DNA from: CAZGVW01 sp964529265
GTDB taxonomy: Bacteria > Planctomycetota > Phycisphaerae > Phycisphaerales > UBA1924
Length of the DNA stretch: 64,000 nucleotides
Reading direction: 5' to 3'
NCBI GenBank assembly: GCA_964529265.1
Contig: CAZGVW010000120.1
Coordinates: forward strand, 1 to 64,000
Below are positions 60,199-64,000 of this stretch, piece after piece; within the stretch, counting starts at the first letter, position 1, and every line of letters starts with the position of its first letter. The translations under genes were made by a program, and so were the position numbers. The notes beneath the pieces are model-generated. The model had not been told where the DNA came from, did no database searches, and worked only from the letters and a program-made list of their open reading frames with translations.

Positions 60199-60204
60199 TA
60201 CCAT
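60199..60204 (+). promoter_or_regulatory. -10-like TACCAT just before the pseudopilin gene
   Basis: GCGTACCAT ends 5 nt before GTG 60210, overlapping the gap after the zinc-ribbon gene. Confidence 0.35.
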
Positions 60205-60209
60205 TCGGC

Positions 60210-60881
60210 GTGGAGGACCACGCGGTGACGGCGCTCAACGAGAAGACACACTGCGCACGCCTTGGCCGGCGCGGCTTCACGCTGGTCGAGTTGCTGGTGA
60301 CGATCGGCATCATCGCGGTGCTGCTGGGGATTCTGACGCCGGTGCTGGGCTCGGCGCGGACTGCGGCGCGGCGGACGGCGTGCCTGGCGAATCTGCGCGG
60401 GATCGGGCTGGGCGTGCAGGTGTTCCTGAATGAGAACAAGGGGCTGCTGCCGCGGGCGCTGCCGCTGGATGACAGTGAGATCACCGGGAAGCAGGGTGAG
60501 CCGCGGCCGGACAGCATTCTGGCGAACCTGGGGCCGACGGTGGACACGATGGAGGTGTTCATCTGTCCTTCGGATGAGGGCATTCCGCCGCAACTGGAGC
60601 AATCGGAGCATGGCCCTATCGGGCGGCATTGCAGTTACGAATACTGGCCGGGGTGGCTGATGCTGTTCCGCGAGTTTCACGCGCAGGACGATCGTCCGGA
60701 GTACACGGTGACGAAGTTCTACGAAGTGGATGACACGTTTCCGGTGATGGCGGATTCGGAGGCGCGGCATCCGGGCGGGCCGGTGTACGACCAGAACGCG
60801 GTGTATTTCCTTGACTGGCGCGCGGATTGGATGCTGCTGGGCACGCCGGCTGAGGCGGTTTCCGGCGAGGAGGCGCAATGA
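60210..60881 (+). CDS. Prepilin-type N-terminal cleavage/methylation protein
   Basis: A 223-residue pseudopilin. Leader ending RRG, then FTLVELLVTIGIIAVLLGILTPVLG with Glu at +5; it continues with ARTAARRTACLANLRGIGLGVQVFLNE, the pattern of planctomycete DUF1559-like/H-X9-DG-type proteins, though it is shorter than those. Starts at GTG 60210. Overlaps the next gene by 4 bp. Confidence 0.85.
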   Translation: MEDHAVTALNEKTHCARLGRRGFTLVELLVTIGIIAVLLGILTPVLGSARTAARRTACLANLRGIGLGVQVFLNENKGLLPRALPLDDSEITGKQGEPRPDSILANLGPTVDTMEVFICPSDEGIPPQLEQSEHGPIGRHCSYEYWPGWLMLFREFHAQDDRPEYTVTKFYEVDDTFPVMADSEARHPGGPVYDQNAVYFLDWRADWMLLGTPAEAVSGEEAQ

Positions 60882-61744
60882 CGAACACCGGAGCGCCGCC
60901 ATCGGGCGGGTTTGATCTGCATCTGCCGCCGCTGCTGGATGGCGGCGCGGATTCGCCGGCGCCGAGCGCGGAGGCGAAGCGCGCTGCGCCGCAGAGGAGC
61001 GCCGCGGCGATGGCGGCGCGGGCGCGGCGCGAGCGTGTCGCGAAGTTCATCGGCCTGGGGCTTGCGGCGGCGGGGGTGATCGCGGGGGCGGCGATGGCGT
61101 GGGACCGGTGGCGGCCGATCGTGCCGCCGGACACGTTCAACGACCCGTTTGACGACGTGATCGGGTTTGCGCTGCTGGATGCGGATTTCAACCGCCTGCC
61201 GATCGAGGAGCGCATCGCGATCATGAAGGAAATGGCGGAGCGGTTCCGGACGATGGGGTCGAGCGATTCGGCGCTGGTGGCGGCGTTCGCGGCGGGCATC
61301 ACGGGGAAGGCGCGGGAGACGCTCGAGCGGAACATGCAGGTGCTGATGGTGGACGTGGTGGACCGTTTCGCGGCGCAGTATGCCGCGGCGGCGCCGGGCA
61401 CTGAGGAGGAGGCGATCGAGAAGGCGATGACGGAGATGATCGGGCTCATGCAGGAGTTGCGGACGGACAACGGGGAGCGCGAGGAGGCGGGCGAGACGCT
61501 CGACGACATCCGGCGGCAATCGGCGCGGAACGATGCGCGGCGGCGGGAGCGGAGCACGGCGAGCGTGGGCGCCGGGGACGTTTCGAACGTGTTCCAGTGG
61601 GTGCAGGACGACGTGAACCAGGCGAGCAGCCCGAATGAGCGGGCGCGGGTGACGCGGTTCATGCGGGACGCCGGGCGGTACCTCCGCGGGCAGGACATTC
61701 GGACGGGCAAACCGAAGGGGCAGGGGGCGGGCAACGGGCCATAG
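60878..61744 (+). CDS. Hypothetical single-pass membrane protein
   Basis: A 288-residue protein, family not recognised. A polar N-terminus with basic residues (AARARRERVAK) leads to one transmembrane segment (FIGLGLAAAGVIAGAAMAW, about residues 57-75). A long helical, charged domain follows (LPIEERIAIMKEMAERFR, EEEAIEKAMTEMIGLMQELRTDNGEREEAGETLDDIRR). Translationally coupled (ATGA) to the pseudopilin gene. Confidence 0.7.
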   Translation: MTNTGAPPSGGFDLHLPPLLDGGADSPAPSAEAKRAAPQRSAAAMAARARRERVAKFIGLGLAAAGVIAGAAMAWDRWRPIVPPDTFNDPFDDVIGFALLDADFNRLPIEERIAIMKEMAERFRTMGSSDSALVAAFAAGITGKARETLERNMQVLMVDVVDRFAAQYAAAAPGTEEEAIEKAMTEMIGLMQELRTDNGEREEAGETLDDIRRQSARNDARRRERSTASVGAGDVSNVFQWVQDDVNQASSPNERARVTRFMRDAGRYLRGQDIRTGKPKGQGAGNGP

Positions 61745-61838
61745 CCGCGGGCTAGGCCGGCGGAGGGTCCGGAAACGCTGGAAACCCTTGGTGGACGGTA
61801 GTTTGGGCCGTTTCTGCGCCCTCCGAGCGGGGTAGGCG

Positions 61839-61844
61839 TACCAT
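61839..61844 (+). promoter_or_regulatory. Candidate -10 (GCGTACCAT) for phoH
   Basis: Would start transcription near 61851, immediately before the first arm of the structured leader at 61853. Confidence 0.4.
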
Positions 61845-61852
61845 ATCCCTTC

Positions 61853-61916
61853 GGTCGGGTGGGCCCGTCCCCGATGAAAGGATCGGAGACCGCTGGGCTG
61901 GGAATCCGGCCCGACC
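61853..61916 (+). promoter_or_regulatory. Structured 5' leader of phoH
   Basis: GGTCGGG (61853-61859) pairs with CCCGACC (61910-61916). Inside, GTCCCCGAT (61867-61875) pairs with ATCGGAGAC (61882-61890) with one mismatch around GAAAGG. A competing hairpin GGGCTGG-GAAT-CCGGCCC (61895-61912) would break the outer stem. This is a compact, possibly switching RNA ahead of the SD-like AGGGAG and GTG 61938. No known riboswitch class is recognised. Confidence 0.4.
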
Positions 61917-61937
61917 CCATAGGGAGATCCAACTCTG

Positions 61938-62978
61938 GTGGAGTTGACAATCCGAGTTCCGCCGGAAGCCGACAGGGTTTCGTTCCTGGGCGCCGGCGAC
62001 CGGAACCTGAAGATGATCCGAGAGGCGCTGGGCGTGCGGGTTTCCGCACGGGATGACACCGTGCGCGTGAGCGGCGATCGCCGGGCGGTCGCGGCTGCGC
62101 GGGCGGTGTTCGACCGGCTGGGCGAAGCCGCGGCCAAGCGGCGGACGCTGTCGCGCCGGCAGTTGCTGGAGGTGATTTCGGACGTGGGGGCTGCGCCGGA
62201 CACAGACCTGGATCTGGGCGCGGAGTACGCCGACCCCGGCACGGAGCAGGCGCTGCGCGCGGCGTGGGACGACCGGCTGGACGTGTACGCGGGCGGGCGG
62301 CCGATCGTGGCGCGCACGCCGAACCAGCAGGTGTACCTGGATGCGCTGCGCGACAACGACCTGGTGTTCGCGACGGGGCCCGCGGGCACGGGCAAGACGT
62401 ACCTGGCGGTGGCCGCGGCGGTGCACATGCTGAAGGCGGGCCGGGTGCGGAAGGCGCTGCTCGTGCGGCCGGCGGTTGAGGCCGGCGAGCGGCTGGGCTT
62501 CCTGCCGGGCGACATGGAGGCGAAGGTGAATCCCTACCTGCGCCCCTTGTTCGATGCGCTGCACGACATGATGGACTTCGCCACGATCAAGCGGTTCATG
62601 CTGCACGACGTGGTGGAGGTGGCGCCGCTGGCGTTCATGCGCGGGCGCACGCTGACCGACGCGGTGATCATTCTCGACGAAGCGCAGAACACGACGCGCG
62701 GGCAGATGAAGATGTTCCTGACGCGCATGGGGCAGCGCTCCAAGATGATCGTGACGGGCGATACGACGCAGATCGATCTGCCCGACCCGCGCGACAGCGG
62801 GCTGATCGACGCGGTGCGGCGTCTGCGGCGGGTGAAGGGCATCGGCTTTGTGGCGCTGGGGCGCGAGGACATCGTGCGGCACGACCTGGTGCAGCGGATC
62901 GTGGATGCGTACGGCGATCAGGAAGGCGCGGGGCGCAGCGCGAGCGACAACGGGCCGCCGGCGGCGCAGGGCGGCTGA
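61938..62978 (+). CDS. phoH: PhoH-family ATPase (PhoH-like/YbeZ)
   Basis: A 346-residue protein. N-terminal KH-like part (LTIRVPPEADRVSFLGAGDRNLKMIREALGV) and the PhoH P-loop domain: ATGPAGTGKTYLAVAAAVHML, RPAVEAGERLGFLPGDMEAKVNPYLRPLFDAL, Walker B DAVIILDEAQNTT and VTGDTTQIDLP. In bacteria it is linked to ribosome/RNA maturation with YbeY. Starts at GTG 61938 after AGGGAG and a structured leader. The 7TM-HD gene begins 29 bp downstream, the usual phoH-yqfF order. Confidence 0.94.
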   Translation: MELTIRVPPEADRVSFLGAGDRNLKMIREALGVRVSARDDTVRVSGDRRAVAAARAVFDRLGEAAAKRRTLSRRQLLEVISDVGAAPDTDLDLGAEYADPGTEQALRAAWDDRLDVYAGGRPIVARTPNQQVYLDALRDNDLVFATGPAGTGKTYLAVAAAVHMLKAGRVRKALLVRPAVEAGERLGFLPGDMEAKVNPYLRPLFDALHDMMDFATIKRFMLHDVVEVAPLAFMRGRTLTDAVIILDEAQNTTRGQMKMFLTRMGQRSKMIVTGDTTQIDLPDPRDSGLIDAVRRLRRVKGIGFVALGREDIVRHDLVQRIVDAYGDQEGAGRSASDNGPPAAQGG

Positions 62979-63007
62979 AGCACAGGGCAAGCGGCACAGA
63001 GCCAACC

Positions 63008-64000
63008 ATGTCAGAGAAGCCCGAAGCCAGAACGTTCCGCAGCGGCGAGTGGAAGGGGCCCCGCGCGCCGAGCACGCGGCGCGATCTCGTGCGCCTGAAG
63101 ACCGCGCGGGCGCGGGGCCCGTGGTGGGAGGCGGTGCGGCGGCCGGATCTGGCGCGGATGCTGCTCACGGGGATCGGCTTTGCGCTGATCGCGGGCGCGA
63201 TGATCGCGTGGACGCGCGAGCAGCCGAACTTCGCGCAGGGCCGGGTGGCGCGCGAGACGCGGCTGGTGCGGATCGATTTCGACGTGATCGACAACAACCA
63301 GACGGAGCGGCAGCGCGACCTCGAGCGGGCGCGGGCGCCGCGGGTCTACGTCGCCGATCGCGCCGTGTTCGAGGAGGTGCAGCGGACGCTGCTGGGCCTG
63401 CCGACCTCGCTGGCGGACGCCGCGACGGTGGACCAGGTGGCGCTCGAGATTGTGCAGGCGTTCGGGCTGACGCAGCCGCGGCTGGACGCCGTGCGGCGGC
63501 ACGTGGTGGACGGCGCGCCGGACCAGGCGTGGCAGGCGAAGGTGGCGGCGCTGCTCGATCAGTTGCGCGAGACGCCGCTGGTGGATGCCCAGACGTATCA
63601 GATCGAGCACACGCAGGCGAATGATCTTGTGGAGTTGCGCAGCATCGCCGGGCCCGCGGCGGGAATCGCGCCGGGGCCGACGCCGGGCGCGCCCGGAGGC
63701 GCGGGCTCGGGTCTGGGCGTCGGAAGCGAGCCGCGGCGCGTGCCGGATGATCGGATCGTGAACATCGAAATCCGCGAGCGGGCGGAGCCGGAGGTCCGGC
63801 GGTGCGTGCGGCTGGCGGGGTTCACGGAGCCGCTGGCGAGCATGATCGTCGAGCGGCTGATGAAGACGCCGCGGGCGACGTATGTGTTCGACGAAGCCGC
63901 GACCGAGGTGAACCGCGACCGGGCCGCGGCGGCGACGCCGCCGGTGGCGGTGCGGCAGCCGGCGGGTGAAAAGATCGTCGAGAAGGGCAGGCCGATCGAC
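63008..64000 (+). CDS. 7TM-HD family phosphohydrolase, N-terminal part (partial)
   Basis: At least 331 codons, open to the window edge. A cytoplasmic basic N-terminus, one transmembrane segment (MLLTGIGFALIAGAMIAW, about residues 52-69), then the extracytoplasmic 7TMR-HDED domain: RVARETRLVRIDFDVIDNNQTERQRDLERARAPRVYVAD, repeated later by the charged ERAEPEVRRCVRLAG block. The HD domain and the seven membrane helices would lie beyond the window. Homologues (YqfF/PgpH) hydrolyse c-di-AMP; this is inferred from family and from the position after phoH. Confidence 0.85.
   Translation, partial: MSEKPEARTFRSGEWKGPRAPSTRRDLVRLKTARARGPWWEAVRRPDLARMLLTGIGFALIAGAMIAWTREQPNFAQGRVARETRLVRIDFDVIDNNQTERQRDLERARAPRVYVADRAVFEEVQRTLLGLPTSLADAATVDQVALEIVQAFGLTQPRLDAVRRHVVDGAPDQAWQAKVAALLDQLRETPLVDAQTYQIEHTQANDLVELRSIAGPAAGIAPGPTPGAPGGAGSGLGVGSEPRRVPDDRIVNIEIRERAEPEVRRCVRLAGFTEPLASMIVERLMKTPRATYVFDEAATEVNRDRAAAATPPVAVRQPAGEKIVEKGRPID

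Overview
The window is about 64 kb of very GC-rich bacterial DNA, densely coding, with many genes overlapping by 4 bp. Several features point to a planctomycete, probably class Phycisphaerae: two pseudopilin-type proteins (RGFTLLELL, GFTLVELLV), a small membrane protein with a CxxCGYDLxG...CPECG zinc ribbon, F-type ATPase c and b subunits carrying extra N-terminal signal-like segments, and a large moxR / DUF58 / vWA (Bat-type) operon. This placement is inferred from gene content; no rRNA or tRNA gene was seen.

Layout. 1-9.3 kb: housekeeping genes (LON-domain protein, M32 carboxypeptidase, GNAT acetyltransferase, a lipoprotein, folP, trxA, lgt, a membrane protein). 9.3-14.2 kb: two secreted amidohydrolase-family proteins, one a 1134-residue tandem. 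14.4-17.6 kb: a pseudopilin, a protein with a collagen-like stretch, a YwlE-like phosphatase and rpiB. 17.7-31.5 kb: a co-directional run with a coiled-coil membrane protein, an iron-type ABC binding lipoprotein, a permease fused to an NHL propeller, a 1032-residue vWA protein, MoxR ATPase, a GxxExxY protein, DUF58 and a second vWA membrane protein. This looks like an envelope-stress or metal-related Bat operon that has absorbed an ABC importer lacking its ATPase. 31.7-45.4 kb: serine hydrolase, PHP-glycosyltransferase fusion, coaD, a metallo-beta-lactamase-fold pseudoenzyme, a large secreted protein, comEC, rsmE, a His/Lys-rich tailed membrane protein and an ankyrin protein. 46-49.8 kb: a secreted alpha-toroid protein, a UbiA-like membrane protein and a galE-like epimerase. 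49.9-58.2 kb: ATP synthase genes atpZ-atpI-atpB-atpE-atpF-atpH, then a lower-GC Fic gene, a SIMPL-domain gene and repeats, then atpA; atpG, atpD and atpC are not in the window. 58.4-64 kb: DUF444, zinc-ribbon protein, pseudopilin, phoH with a structured leader, and the start of a 7TM-HD phosphohydrolase (conserved phoH-yqfF pair).

Three things stand out. First, a family of inverted-repeat elements built of ~8-10 bp units (CGCAGAGG / CACAGAGG) occurs three times (238-342, 27676-28208, 29238-29393). The middle copy encloses a GxxExxY (PD-(D/E)XK nuclease-fold) gene whose first codons lie in the repeat arm; the other two are gene-less. It looks like a GxxExxY-linked mobile element family with miniature derivatives. 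Second, about ten unrelated genes have a GCTACNNT-type hexamer 5-10 nt before the start codon and no clear Shine-Dalgarno sequence, suggesting widespread leaderless transcription. Third, gene ends carry several other small palindromic or heptameric repeat families, and some of these supply the C-terminal codons of genes.
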